Origin: Plantago ovata
Lineage: Eukaryota; Streptophyta; Magnoliopsida; Lamiales; Plantaginaceae
Assembly: GCA_028274465.1 (NCBI GenBank)
Contig: CM051456.1
Location: 115,456,880-115,520,879 of the forward strand
Direction of reading: 5' to 3'
DNA: 64,000 bases
Shown here: one piece after another, positions 26,112 to 37,457 of the stretch
How the letters are laid out: each line of letters opens with the position of its first letter
How positions within the stretch are numbered: position 1 is the first letter of the stretch
Notes under the pieces: generated by a model
What the model was told of the DNA's origin: nothing
The model's input: only the letters and a program-made list of their open reading frames with translations
Databases searched by the model: none
Translations under genes and position numbers: made by a program

Positions 26112-27959
26112 TTGCCTTCTTCGTCCTCGTCTTCGTTTTCCTGTTGAGTTTTGAAAAAGAAACCTGGTTCCTCTTTTTCTTTTCCTTTTACACAAGTGAT
26201 TCGTCTCCCTGTGGTACACTGCAGCCTCAAGTGATGAGAACCATCTGATTATTATTGTAATTGGGTTTGCACCGGCCCAGTTTGTACCAGTCACGGGTCT
26301 GGTGACTCAAGTCAGTGTCTAGACCGAGTCATAGGCCCAACTTCAACTTGGTCAATTTACAACTACCACCCGCCACTGGATTGATTACGCACTTCCACCC
26401 GCCTACTCGGTTCCAGACTTCCAGTCTCCTCCAAATACATTTAAACTTGAGGGTACTTTTGATAAACGTTGATGCCTCTAATTCTTCCCAAGCCACTTTT
26501 AAGTCATGGTCCTTGCCTCCTTGGGTCAATTCCATTTGGATCAATAAGCAAAGGCCTATTTCTTGTTGCAATTGATCTGCGTCCTAGGTATGGTTGACCT
26601 TCATTATTAAACCTATCTATCTCAAAGTGGGGGTGGGGGGCAGCATAACCAACTTGCTCGTAGTAGTCACTGTCCTGGTGTATGTGTAAAGAGGTAGACT
26701 AATTGTGTAATTCAGACTTACCTGCAGAAGGAAATTTATAGTAGAGGTTTGGCACCTCATGTTGAGCTCATAAACCTCTAATGGACTTGACCCAATTGGG
26801 TAACATGACATATTGGGGTTGTAACCATTTGATCGGTCTAAACCGTATTAGAATGCTCTTTTAAGTATTTGACATATTTTAATATCATCAAAACGGCAAA
26901 TTCATATTTTATAAACCATGTAGTTAAAAATTAAACACATCACATTTTTCAGTTGATATGACAGGTTTTAGACCATATGGTCCACAACATATTTATATAG
27001 AGCATGTCTATGGAAGAATTTCTCATTGATTTGGGTTAATTAGTACTAATGTTAATTGCCAATGCTAATTCCTATTTGTGTTATAGTATACCATTTCCAT
27101 GCATGTGTATATAATTTTGTATGTTGTGACTTGTGAATGCGTTGGACCTAAATCGTGTATACCCAAATATACCCAAATAACAAGAAGTAATTACATGATT
27201 TATATGTGTACAAGTAACCTGTATGATTTCACAATATGAACTTGCAAATACGCGGTTGATCGATCAAAATAGGTAGTAGTAGGACTAGGAATAAGCAGTT
27301 GGAATTTGGAAACTCTAGATCCAAGTATGTAACTAGTGATTGATCAATCAATCAACTTGGCTCATGGATCACCACATCTCCCACGTGAACGTGGACCTCT
27401 TTTCTAAATTTCTGACCTAAAACTACACGTTGTTTGATTGGAAAATTTACATTTGTTTTTTGTATTTTTCTTGAAGATTCAGTGTCTTGCTTATCCTTAA
27501 TACGAAAATTCAAGTATTTTCTGATTTTCTGATTTCTCATAGTAAAAGATAAATTAGAATTCCTTAATAAGTTGGGCAGCAGGGCTGGCAGCTGTTTAGT
27601 TTGGACGAGATACCAAACAATGGACAGATGCGTGGATTATTGGGTTGGATCTTTTTGCTCCCTGTCCCTTAGCTCCCTCTGTCAATGTCATGCTTAATTA
27701 GCCAATTCTACCAAGCAACTGCGGTACCAGCAACACAAGCAAAAGTTGAAAAACATATGATTATGTACATTTTTCTTCTCAATCTATTACTCCTACATAT
27801 GTAAATTATTAATGGAAAATTAACATATGTAAGTAACTATGGTTGAGTGTGTTCAAAGAAATTCAATTTTAGCAAAACTAGTAGATGAGAATTAACAAGT
27901 TATTTGCTTCTACAAGTCATTCTTGTGTGCAATATATATAAATGCTACCCAATTTGAGT
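26112..27959. other. nCBP promoter and intergenic DNA
   Basis: 26112-26400 is the likely nCBP 5' region. The rest is AT-rich with short unrelated ORFs and a G run near 26630. No gene recognised. Confidence 0.4.
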
Positions 27960-28600
27960 TGATCTTAAAATGCCAAGGTTTTAGAAGGAACCGATAAGAG
28001 CCACGTGGATTGTGTATTGTCTGCAAGATTTAGTCTGATAGCGTATGATCGAAGAGAGTTAGAACGAAGGCAAGCACTTGTGATCCATTTCCGTGGGCAC
28101 CAACCCCGATCTTAGCAATGAGCCGAAAGCATATGACCGAAGAGCGTTAGACCAACGACACCAATTGATATCTTATGGCCGACGAGCTAGAACCCTCTTG
28201 GTACGAAAGGCATCTACCAACGATTGACATGACCGAACCATTGACCTAGGAGATGAACCATGGTACAACACGTGTCATCATAATAAAAGGCGATAATGTT
28301 TCGGATTTTACGGGAACTTGCCTGTAAATATACCCCTTAGGCTTTTCAATTGAAGTACGCTCGTGTCTATATCAAACTAGCCCGCGTGTCAGTCACTATC
28401 CGTTCGGGTATGGTGAATCCAACCCCACTTAACTATAGGCTCGCTGGTGAAATTAATATTTTGCAGGTTCCCTATGTATGGATACTCACCGATCGAGGCG
28501 CATCTAAACCAGAGCATCGTTCTCTACCATCACCACTAACGACAAGAATTACTTAAAAATTATTTATTTATGGATCAATAGGATAGGAATGACCTATGGT
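27960..28600 (+). mobile_element. Possible LTR retrotransposon LTR fragment
   Basis: The stretch is richer in GC than its surroundings and has an LTR-like order: a TATA-like 'gtaaatatacccc' near 28324, a possible transcribed R/U5 part with 'gcccgcgtgtcag' near 28380, and 'ttttgcaggttcc' near 28460. No internal coding region, primer-binding site or target duplication was found. This is a pattern judgement only. Confidence 0.3.
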
Positions 28601-29908
28601 CATCCATCAAGGGTTTATCAGCACCATTTTTCAATTCAAAACACAACTCAATTAACCAATTTGAACCCTCTTTCACACACTTGTATTTCCCTATTAATCT
28701 CAAATACTATTAGTCTCAAATGGGACACAACAATATTCATCCGCTGAACATCTCGTTTTGATGAGACTTGTTACACCAACTCTTGTCACCCCCTTATTTT
28801 ATTACCATGAATGTAAATATTGATTCGAACAAGATCTCCAATAGACTTGTCACTATTTTAGGATCATATGTATCCTCCTACTTCTTCTTAATGAAATTTC
28901 TTTAGTTCAAAGAAGAAAAAAAAAAAAAACTCTTGTCACCCCTTCCTTCTCTTTGTGAAGCCAATTCACCATACTGATACTGATGATAATTCAAGAGAGT
29001 CATTTTTATCCACATATTAGTCACCATATATATTACTTCTAAATGAGTTATAAGGTGATGTGGTGGTTAAGGAGTTGGAGTAACAAGGAGAGGCCGAGGA
29101 TTCGAGCCCCGGTGAAAAGATAAAGTTGATATAGGTGTATTTTAAATTGTAACGTAGTAAAAGTGATAAACGTATAGTGTAGGAGTAAAATTAAGGTAGC
29201 ACTACCTGAGATGTAAACCATAAAATGTAAATGGGTACCGAAAAACAAGTGAATATATCCAGATTCCAGGGCCAATACACATAGATCCAGTAGGGTCTCA
29301 TTGGACCACTTATTAAGCTTACTTGTGGCCTAATAGTTAGAGTTAATGGTCTAAGAATTAAGACGTTAAATACTTAAGATGAGATTATGAGAATACCACG
29401 CGGCTAAAATCAACGTATTGAGCAAGGAAACGTGTTGCCACTTTTTCACATTAGTATTAAGCAGAGGTTAATGCGTCATTTTACACCAAATAATATCATC
29501 ACCATCTATAGTTACAAAGAAAGAATAAAAAAACCTGGAAAGAAAGAAAAAAATATTAGATCACAGTTAAGGCTTATCCGAACCCACTATTACTATAATA
29601 TTATTTTGATTAGATTATTGGCCAGTAGTTTTCATTTTTCCCATACAAGCTTCAATTATCAGAGAATTATTCACAAGAGTAAAAGAAATATCTAGTAGCC
29701 CAATCAAGAAAAAGCTTGTATTCTGAGTGTGACCCTCATGGACCATTCTCCATTTTGTCACACCTTCTTTTTATTACTAGTACAAAGTAAATCCTCCATG
29801 GTAGGAGTCAATTCCATTCCATGGAGTGGCCTAATCTGATTGAAATTCCCCACTAAACTCCATCAAAGTAGCCAAGATGCTATGAATCTTCCAATTTATT
29901 AGTCCTAC
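28601..29908. other. Intergenic DNA with a SINE-like segment
   Basis: Mostly AT-rich with a poly-A tract near 28917. Apart from the SINE-like segment at 29052-29215, no feature was recognised. The end is promoter of the next gene. Confidence 0.4.
29052..29215 (+). mobile_element. Possible tRNA-derived SINE
   Basis: A-box-like 'gatgtggtggttaagg' and B-box-like 'ggattcgagcccc' lie at tRNA-like spacing, with 'gagaggccgagg' before the B box. This matches the order in the SINE at 20670 ('gagaggtcggagg'), suggesting the same family. No target duplication was identified, and the ends are approximate. Confidence 0.45.
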
Positions 29909-29915
29909 TATAAAA
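29909..29915 (+). promoter_or_regulatory. TATA box
   Basis: TATAAAA 79 bp before the ATG at 29994, with an A/C-rich leader between. Confidence 0.5.
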
Positions 29916-29993
29916 GATACCCCAACTATCTCACAAACCAACTCCCATACTCAATTCAGAATCAAATCAAATCAAATTAAGAAGAAAAAAAAA

Positions 29994-30833
29994 ATGAATC
30001 TTGATGAAGGATGGGAACTGATCCCAGAAGAGGGATTTCTTGAAATCCATGATGATGGAGGTAAACAGATTTACTCCAGGAAATACTCTGGTGGATCATC
30101 CAAGTGTATGCTCCAGAGGAACTACTTCATCTGTCCTCCAAACTCTACCAACCAATTCGTCGAAAATACTGATACTAACAAAGATCATCATACAGGTACA
30201 GTAACAGTCCCTGGTGGTGATCAACCAGTTCCTCTTACTGTCCCGATACAACCGATCAAATCGTTCGAGGCGGTAGCTGATCAGGATCCAGTTACACAAG
30301 TTTTCTTCAAGAAGATTAAGGAGACTGAGTTCATTGTTGACATGAAGCTGGAGTCGCCCCGGTCCAACAGGGGAATCATGCCACCACAGATAGATGGTGC
30401 TTATCAGTTTGAGGGAGATCATGTTACAGGTGAACAGGAGATGGATATCAAGAAAATGGAATTAGGGGGAGGAGAGGAAGGTGGAGTGAACGTATGGAAA
30501 TGTTGTTTGAGTGGGATTGGTGCGATTTGTTCATTTGGGATGGCTGCAGCTACGATCTCTGTTATCGTTCTCAGCGGCAGTCATCACCAGAACAAGCACA
30601 GGATTCAGTTCCAGATCTACACCAATGATAAGGTTAGAAGAAACTAATAATTCAGGTGTTTAGTCTCTAAAAAGGTTTTGTTTGAACTTAGAGCTGTTTG
30701 GTTGATGCAGAGGATCAAGAAACCAGTTCATCACACAGGTTTTATAAACGAGGCGATTTCAGCAGTCAGAGGAGTACCCGTTGCCAGGCCGGCTAGAATC
30801 ACTGTTGGAGGTCAATGCAGTGGATCATGGTAG
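29994..30833 (+). CDS. Plant-specific single-membrane-span protein (DUF6821-like)
   Basis: Two exons, 29994-30632 and 30711-30833, joined in phase 0 (AAG|gttaga ... gatgcag|AGG), give 253 aa. The start MNLDEGWELIPEEGFLEIHD and the 'MLQRNYFICPP' motif match an acidic N-terminal signature I associate with the plant DUF6821 family. The middle is acidic and Pro/Val-rich. One hydrophobic segment (CCLSGIGAICSFGMAAATIS and following residues, about 176-200) is probably a transmembrane helix. After it comes a basic tail ending in a Gly/Ser-rich 'ITVGGQCSGSW'. Biochemical function is unknown to me. Confidence 0.82.
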
Positions 30834-31784
30834 AATGATGGAAGATTAATCGTTATTTACCAGGATCAATTGTATATATGTAAATAATGATCCTGTTTGT
30901 TAGAAGGTTTTGTTTCAGAGATGTATATGTGTTTGTGTATAAGTATAGCATTAGCTATTGGAAATATTATGAGGGCAGAACATTCATTGGTTGTGCAAAT
31001 GATCAGTAAAAAAGCAGCATCAGCATAAGATAATTAGAAGCGCCACGAATGCTGAACATTTATTTGCTCTGAAAATAATAATTAACTTATCAATGTATAC
31101 AATCTGAGTAAGATGTTACTTCATTACATTCAGGGCTCAAAAGTCTTTACAGATACAAATCCATAGTAGACTGGCAGTCTTCAGTAACTGATCAAACAGC
31201 ATACCAGTAATGGCTGAAATTGTGCTGCTAACTACCAAGTTCCATGCACACACAACTGGAGTTCCAACTTGCAACACTATCATACAGCTCCACATGTTTG
31301 TAAATCAAAGTTCCATCAGGACCATCACTATGGAAACTTCATTTCTAGAAATGTCAACACACTTGTGCTCTGACAATAAACAAACATAAAGAAACAAAAA
31401 ACAAATGCATAGTTGTGGTATTATAGTGCAACCATACTCGATGAAATCCAACCATAACAGAATATCAGCACACTTTACAGGAGATCTTGAGCAAAGATAA
31501 CACAATATTACAGAAAACCATTGTATAAGGGTCAAATATTTGTTAAATTTATATGTACTGGCCGACTAGTACATTTTCTAGTTGTGAAATCTTAAAAATG
31601 TTGTCATTCATAATTCATATATTCATTCGTCCATTTTCTATGCAACATGCTTATGATAACTTAAAAACGCTCGTCATTCAACATTCAAATCTCTCAGTGC
31701 GAGTATGATTCTTTACCAAGCAGGTTTTTTATGCCAAGGGCATATCAAAGCACAAAGTTAGCGACAACACAGGTTAAATTGAAA
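30834..31784. other. 3' UTR and intergenic DNA downstream of the snoRNA cluster
   Basis: No protein gene. I looked on both strands for further C/D pairs (RTGATGA with CTGA at suitable spacing) and found none convincing. It may hold the 3' end of the minus-strand snoRNA precursor. Confidence 0.4.
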
Positions 31785-31864
31785 GGGCATCAGTTTTAAA
31801 AAGCTCGAATTTTGTAGCATCACAGTTTGATCAGCACAATATATTCATACATCATCATTTGCCC
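31785..31864 (-). ncRNA. Box C/D snoRNA, copy B (U36/snR47-like)
   Basis: Read on the minus strand, this 80-nt unit has a 5-bp terminal stem GGGCA/TGCCC, box C ATGATGA right after it, box D' CTGA, a C'-like GTGATG, and box D CTGA just before the closing stem. The D guide ends 'CGAGCTTTTTAAAA-CTGA'. Its CGAGCTTTTTAA is perfectly complementary to TTAAAAAGCTCG of plant 18S rRNA (recalled sequence). By the D+5 rule the first A of the A-run would be 2'-O-methylated. This matches the site I recall as yeast A619 (snR47) and human A668 (SNORD36). Minus-strand transcription follows from the motif orientation. Confidence 0.88.
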
Positions 31865-32016
31865 ATGATTTAGTGAATCCAATCAATTAGCCAGCATAAA
31901 TAACAAAGAAAAAATCAGAAATAAATCAAACACATTTAATTTCACAAATGAAAAGCAACAGATAGCTGCTAATCAGCTACACCAGTCACAACAGACATGA
32001 GTCATGAAAATTGAAA

Positions 32017-32097
32017 GGGCATCAGTTTTAAAAAGCTCGAATTTTGTAGCCTCACGGTTAGATCAGCACAAAATGTTTAGTAAATCATCACTTGCCC
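32017..32097 (-). ncRNA. Box C/D snoRNA, copy A (U36/snR47-like)
   Basis: An 81-nt minus-strand unit with the same architecture as copy B: stem GGGCA/TGCCC, box C GTGATGA, D' CTGA, C'-like CGTGAGG, D CTGA. The 3' half, including the 18S guide, is identical to copy B over about 42 nt (on into the 3' flank). The 5' half and D' guide (AAACATTTTGTG here, GAATATATTGTG in B) have diverged. The two genes are 152 nt apart in tandem, typical of plant polycistronic snoRNA clusters. The shared guide should direct the same 18S methylation. Confidence 0.88.
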
Positions 32098-32673
32098 ACA
32101 AACTGTCTTAACCAATCTACAAGACACAAGAAAATAATAGTATCAAATGTTAATCAAAATGTATGAATAAACCTATGAAAAAAGGAGAGTAGAATAAACA
32201 ATCCCTCATTTCAGAAAGATCTATTCATCAATGTTTTACGCCTCTGTCTGAACCGAATATTGACTGGCATACATCATCCGGTTATTCAAGGGGCAAACAT
32301 AACTGGTAAGTAGTATTCAATTGACGATGAAATGATATATGAAGATAATGTACAAGGTTGCTTGAAGGACTGATGTGGAGACTGGAGAATAAATCAGTAC
32401 ACTCAAAAACCTTAAATTTCAGGTCATGACGAACTGAAATCTTAATTTTGGCCTCGTAACTAAGCCAGCTACGAGATTTCAGAATCAAATTCTTCTCATA
32501 GGGCTACTCAAAGAGGCACAGAGATCAAGATTATCTACAAACGCTAAAGCACGAAATATATGCGAGTGTACCTCTAGAAATCTAAAGCACCAACAAACAT
32601 AGAAATGAAAACACGTCAATGGAGAAGCAGAGAGAATGAGAAATAGCATGTAGATTGATGCAGAGTACAGCGG

Positions 32674-32785
32674 CTTATAAGCAAGATCGAGAGGAAAGGC
32701 TAGGGTTTTGGAATGGAAGGAGCATAGCACTGGGCCTATTTGTATTTGTTAGTGGTTTGTGGATTGATACTGTTGTAATTGGGCC
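32674..32785 (-). promoter_or_regulatory. Telo-box / site II / TATA promoter for the snoRNA transcript
   Basis: On the minus strand, in order: two GGCCCA site II elements (32780-32785 and 32731-32736), a telo-box AAACCCTA (32701-32708) and a TATA-like CTTATAAG (32674-32681). This combination is known from plant ribosomal-protein and Pol II snoRNA-cluster promoters. It points toward the two C/D snoRNAs about 0.6 and 0.8 kb downstream. No protein-coding ORF of note lies between. Confidence 0.65.
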
Positions 32786-32852
32786 ACATATGCATGTCCA
32801 GTTCAGATTATCGTTTTTAAATGTTGGGCTTGCCCGCTACAAGGAATTTTGA

Positions 32853-34605
32853 AACTGTTGGCATTTGCAGTTCGGGATTTCGGGTTCATAAATTTTAGGT
32901 TCGGAACTATTTTTAACAATCCCCCATCCTAAATAATGTCGGGAGTTTTAGGAACAGGGGGAATTCGGGGTTTGTTGGGATTTCTACCAGCTCGGACCGT
33001 CGGGTTAGTGGTTAAGTCGTGGATCGCGTCCATTAGTGAGAATATCTAGAATAATCCAATATCTAGGAATTATGGAGGTTCTTTAGAGATAAGACACGTA
33101 GATTCTATTTTCATTTTACAATCCGTTTACTTTACATTTTTAGTTACCTAAATTTGTTATCTGGTAACTACTACTATTTATATGTCGCAGGGTATAATCC
33201 ATTATTTTACAACTCCATGTGCTTTTCAGATGATGGATTAAGATGATTCCATTAAAACCTTGATTCCCTGTCTTTCTTTCTTGATTGCGCCAACTTACGT
33301 CTTTTCTAATGCTCTGTCTTCTTTATCGTTGTTTCGTTTATCGTTGTTTCGTTAATGCAAGAACGCGACCTATATTCCCTTTCTACGCCACTATGTCTGA
33401 ACGACGTCCGATTCATACGTATCAATACGAATCATCGCAGCGCGATCTTGAGTCAATTTCAAGATCTCAACAGTGGCCCATTTTTATTTTCCTATTTTTT
33501 AAGACAAAAAAAAATTAAAAGAAAAATCTATGCACGACACATAATTTGCCATATTGCTAACGTTGCATTCATATAAAAATTAAGAACATTTTTCATAATT
33601 GTAACCAAAATATTATGAAGTAGTTTTAATCAAAACGAGACCAACTCAAGTAATTAGCAATGAAGTATTTAATAAAAAAATAGAAGTTTATGAGATTATG
33701 ATAACATGAAGAACACATTCCTGAAACAAAATCAATCGTAATCCTATCCTAATTTATATAAGAGAATTCGGAGAATATAAATCAAATGGAATCGGGACTT
33801 TCAGGAAAATTTCAATCGAGATCAAGAATTTTTCAAAATTCCATATCAAACACCCACCCGTACGGCCCTAGATAAGTTGTAGTAGTAGTATTGTAAACTC
33901 AAATTTTTGATAAAAACAATGAAAATTCAAATAAGTAGCTTAAGAAGAAAGTACAAGCTTAGTTTAAGGAGAAGTAGCTTTCAAAAAAAAAAGTACAACC
34001 AAGCTTATACAATTTCAACTTATCCACATTAATAATTTAAGATAATATGACAGCTAAGCTGTTATAAAAAATCAAAAAGATGTTTCCCCTTAAAATAAAT
34101 AGTAGTAAATGATAAGACAAAATAAGTTAATTAATACAAACACCTATAGTACAACAATAAAATTAAGATGATGTACTTAGACTAGATGATGTAGTTTCAT
34201 TTCGGTATGTAAAATCTCCTATTTTACTTAATGAATGCGAAGTTGTTTCGAAAAAAACAAATTGTTTTTTGTCCTTTGTTACCCAGAAAAAGGTAACAAT
34301 AGTAGAAAAGAGAAACTATAGTATAACAACATAAATTGAATCCTACCTAAATAAATTCTACCAAAAAAAGATGCATAAGTTATTTTCGTCTAAAAATTAA
34401 TTATTTTAAATTTAATTTAGATTTAAGTTCAGTTTAGATCAGTTCATATGCTTTTAATTTCAGTTCATTTATATTCATGTTCAGAGTAAGAACATAGCCT
34501 AAGTTATCGAAAGGACCAAGATTTGAAAATTGAGGAGAGAATTCACTTCCGCTTGGTAAAACGTAACCATCAAACAGAAGAATGAGTGATGTGTGTTGAA
34601 GAGCC
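32853..34605. other. Intergenic DNA, no gene recognised
   Basis: AT-rich sequence between the snoRNA promoter and the foldback element. Only short ORFs without family resemblance are present. Confidence 0.4.
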
Positions 34606-34614
34606 CTCCCATGC

Positions 34615-35528
34615 GGGAGCGGAGGGCCTGCTCTGGCCTCCTGCTCTATCTTCTACTCTCCCATATCCAATGGATGTGATATAGCCACCTCATCACCAGA
34701 ATATAATAATTGATTTGCTGATTATGCCTAAATTATCTACTTCTTTACCCTTAATATTTGCATATAAATTTTTTTAATTAAATGTAAGCAAGCTCTTAGC
34801 AGATTTTCATTTCTCTTCTTTCATCTTGTATATATCCTTTTTCTTACTCTTAATCACCTGTTTCTTATCTTTAGATCTTGCAATTAAAATGATCAATTAA
34901 ATGCAAGCAAGCATTAACAGTTTTTCATTTTTCTTCTCTTTTATCTTCATTTTTTTGTCAATTGTATTACTCATTTGTTTTTTAAAAGTTATTTAGGCAA
35001 TCATTTTCTGTTCTTTATTTTTTAATTCTTTATATTTTATGTTTTGACAATTTTTTATCTTGCAATTTAATTGTACTACTGTTTTTCTTTTTCTTTTTGG
35101 TTAGTTTATCAATGAATTTATTTACTTAACTCTCTCTTTTTGTTTTTTCTTTTTTTTATTTTTACATCAAGTAAATAAATTCACTAATAAGTTAACCGGC
35201 CAAATGCAAAAAGAAAAACAGAACTAATGAAATGTATAGAAAGGGAATTTGCACACAGCTAAAACAATTGGAAAAAAAGATATATATAAGATGAAATAAG
35301 AGAAATGAAAATCTATCTGGCAATCTGCTAATTAGAGCTTGCTTACATTTAATTAATAATTTTAAATGGAACTATTAAAGGTAAAGTAAGAGATAATTTA
35401 ATACAAAAGAAAAGGCATAATCTACAAATCAATTATTATATTATGGTGATGAGGTGGCTATATCTCATCCATTAGATATGGGAAGAGTAGGAGATAGAGC
35501 AGGAGGCCAGAGCAGGCCCTCCGCTCCC
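34615..35528. mobile_element. Mutator-like foldback transposon (long-TIR MITE)
   Basis: The 914-bp element starts GGGAGCGGAGGGCCTGCTCT and ends with its inverse. The arms stay alignable nearly to the centre (about 35140), so almost the whole element is one inverted repeat of about 0.4 kb per arm. It is flanked by a 9-bp near-perfect target duplication, CTCCCATGC (34606-34614) and CTCCCATGT (35529-35537), the length expected for Mutator-like elements. Outer arms are about 90% identical by eye; inner arms carry indels. There is no coding capacity. A transcript would fold into a long hairpin. Confidence 0.8.
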
Positions 35529-35537
35529 CTCCCATGT

Positions 35538-36258
35538 GATACTGAGCTACCACCATCTCCACAATCATCATCACACCTTCTCAACTCTTGTCCATATTCT
35601 CCTTCTCCATGTGCAATAATTTATTCAATTAATTCCATTCCAAAAACACTGTTTCTAAATAACTGTAGTATATCGCTTTTCCAAAAAAAAAGAAGTTAAT
35701 GAGTCGATTAAATACAATATCATAAAGACGTTAATAAGTAGTGGTAATCGAGTGGAATATTGTTACGGTAAGTTACTAAAAATTGTTGTTATAACAAAGC
35801 GACATGGTCTGGTGGTTAGGGTAATATAAACATCGAGTTGTTATGGTGGTTAGGGTAACATCTTAATGCCGTTAAAACTTTTGCAGAAAACACATGACAG
35901 CAAACTCTCACTAAACAGTGATGCAATTTGTTCTATCACTGGCTCACAGGTTCAAAGGCAAAATGAGAATCGAATCGAACACAAGAAACTATCAAAAGAG
36001 AGATACTACTCCATATAAAACTGTAAAACAGTCCAGTCCATTATACATGATATAATCCATAATGTCGATATACCACCAAAGAATAATATAAATCGAAATT
36101 AAATAAAACATGAAGAACAATTAATCAAATCCCTAGCTCCTTGTCCTCGAACAACAGAGCGTAGATCCAACCCCAATCAAACAAAACAAACACCTCTGCA
36201 CAAAACCTAACTACTCAAATCTCAAAGCAGTATCAACCATCCACCTCTCTCTCTACAT
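35538..36258. other. Intergenic DNA and 3' UTR of the AG-peptide gene
   Basis: No gene recognised. A repeated 'tggtggttagggtaa' near 35810 and 35845 is reminiscent of a tRNA A box but has no B box. Confidence 0.4.
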
Positions 36259-36435
36259 TCAGAACAGCATTCCGAATGCAAGAGCTCCAGCAGAGGCGAG
36301 CAGAGCAGGGACGAAGGCGACGGCATCAGAGGCCGGGGCGGGTGCCGGAGCCTCCTGAGCAGCCACATTCACGGCGGAGACAGCCACGACAACGGCGGCA
36401 ACAACGATCATCTTCATCTTCTTCATTGACTCCAT
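36259..36435 (-). CDS. Arabinogalactan peptide, AGP12-like
   Basis: A 58-aa ORF, below a 60-residue ORF cut-off. It has a signal peptide (MESMKKMKMIVVAAVVVAVS, cleavage probably after VNVAA), a short mature region QEAPAPAPASDA with Ala-Pro repeats for hydroxyproline O-glycosylation, and a C-terminal hydrophobic tail (FVPALLASAGALAFGMLF) typical of a GPI-anchor signal. Arabidopsis AGP12 has nearly the same layout (recalled). The mature product would be a roughly 10-12-residue glycopeptide at the outer plasma membrane. A TATA-like TATATATA lies on the minus strand near 36556-36563. Confidence 0.92.
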   Translation of the reverse strand: MESMKKMKMIVVAAVVVAVSAVNVAAQEAPAPAPASDAVAFVPALLASAGALAFGMLF

Positions 36436-37457
36436 TTTTAAGCTGAGAGTTTTTTTGGTATTTTTAAACTTTCCTCTTTTTTTGTGTTTCTTTTGTTGAT
36501 TGGAAGGAAGAGAATTATTGTTGCTGTGAGGGTTGAGAATGAAGAGAAGTGTGGTTTATATATAGCGTGGAGCTGCCCGAAGTGACCGTTGCTCCGTCCA
36601 ATTTGCGTGTAACGTGGATGCCTGTCCTGCTTTTGCTTTTTTGAGATTTTGAAAAAACGGCTGCCCGGACTGACCGACTAATTTACAGGGTGTATTTGAT
36701 TTGGGATTATAAATTGTGTGGAGTGGAATACAGCTGTTTCCAACGGTCTCGTGTGGGGTCCAAGTGAGATGGATTTTGGAACCGACTTTGCTGGTGAACC
36801 CCTGGAACGTTGATTGGACGAATTTGCCCTTTGTGTATGCATGTTCTACGGTTGTGTTGTGGTTTATGGTGGGGGTTTTGGTAAATTCGGTGGGTGTCAG
36901 TGAGATATTATTCGTCAAATTGTAATTGACCCCTGTCTTTTTTGCTTCTCATTATTATTAGGATGAATTATTTATTAAATATATATCTTCGCTGTAGAAA
37001 TTAATGATGCGATTACTCTGGGGAGTATTTCTGGATTGTTCCATCAGGTTATTGCTAACACGACATAAACCCAGTCACATGGAAATCGGGAAATAATTAC
37101 GAAAAATATAACAATTGTTCTCCTGTCGTGCAATTGAAAAGAAAAAGAAAAAGATGATTGTTCTTATAATTTCGTAATATGCTAGTACTATAAAGGTTTT
37201 GCTGCTCCATCTTATGGTTCCAAAAACTGTCTTTCTTTAATTAAAAAGATCGGAACAAATTTATCTTCTTACGTTGCATTTTAATGTTTTCGCATCACTT
37301 ATTAATATTATACATCACGATTTTATAAGTTTTAAACATCCCATATTGATATGAAACTTATTTTTTAATTTAAAGATTTTTTTTAGTTGAAGGATGTAAT
37401 TTTAAATAGAAGAAAATATGTGATTCTAAATGATGTTCATGTTCATTGAAAAAATGA
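36436..37457. other. AG-peptide promoter and intergenic DNA
   Basis: 36436-36560 is the leader and core promoter of the AG-peptide gene. The rest is AT-rich with no recognised gene. Confidence 0.4.

Noticed and set aside
32991..33050. SINE or tRNA A box ('gggttagtggttaag')
   Set aside because: No B box or target duplication follows.
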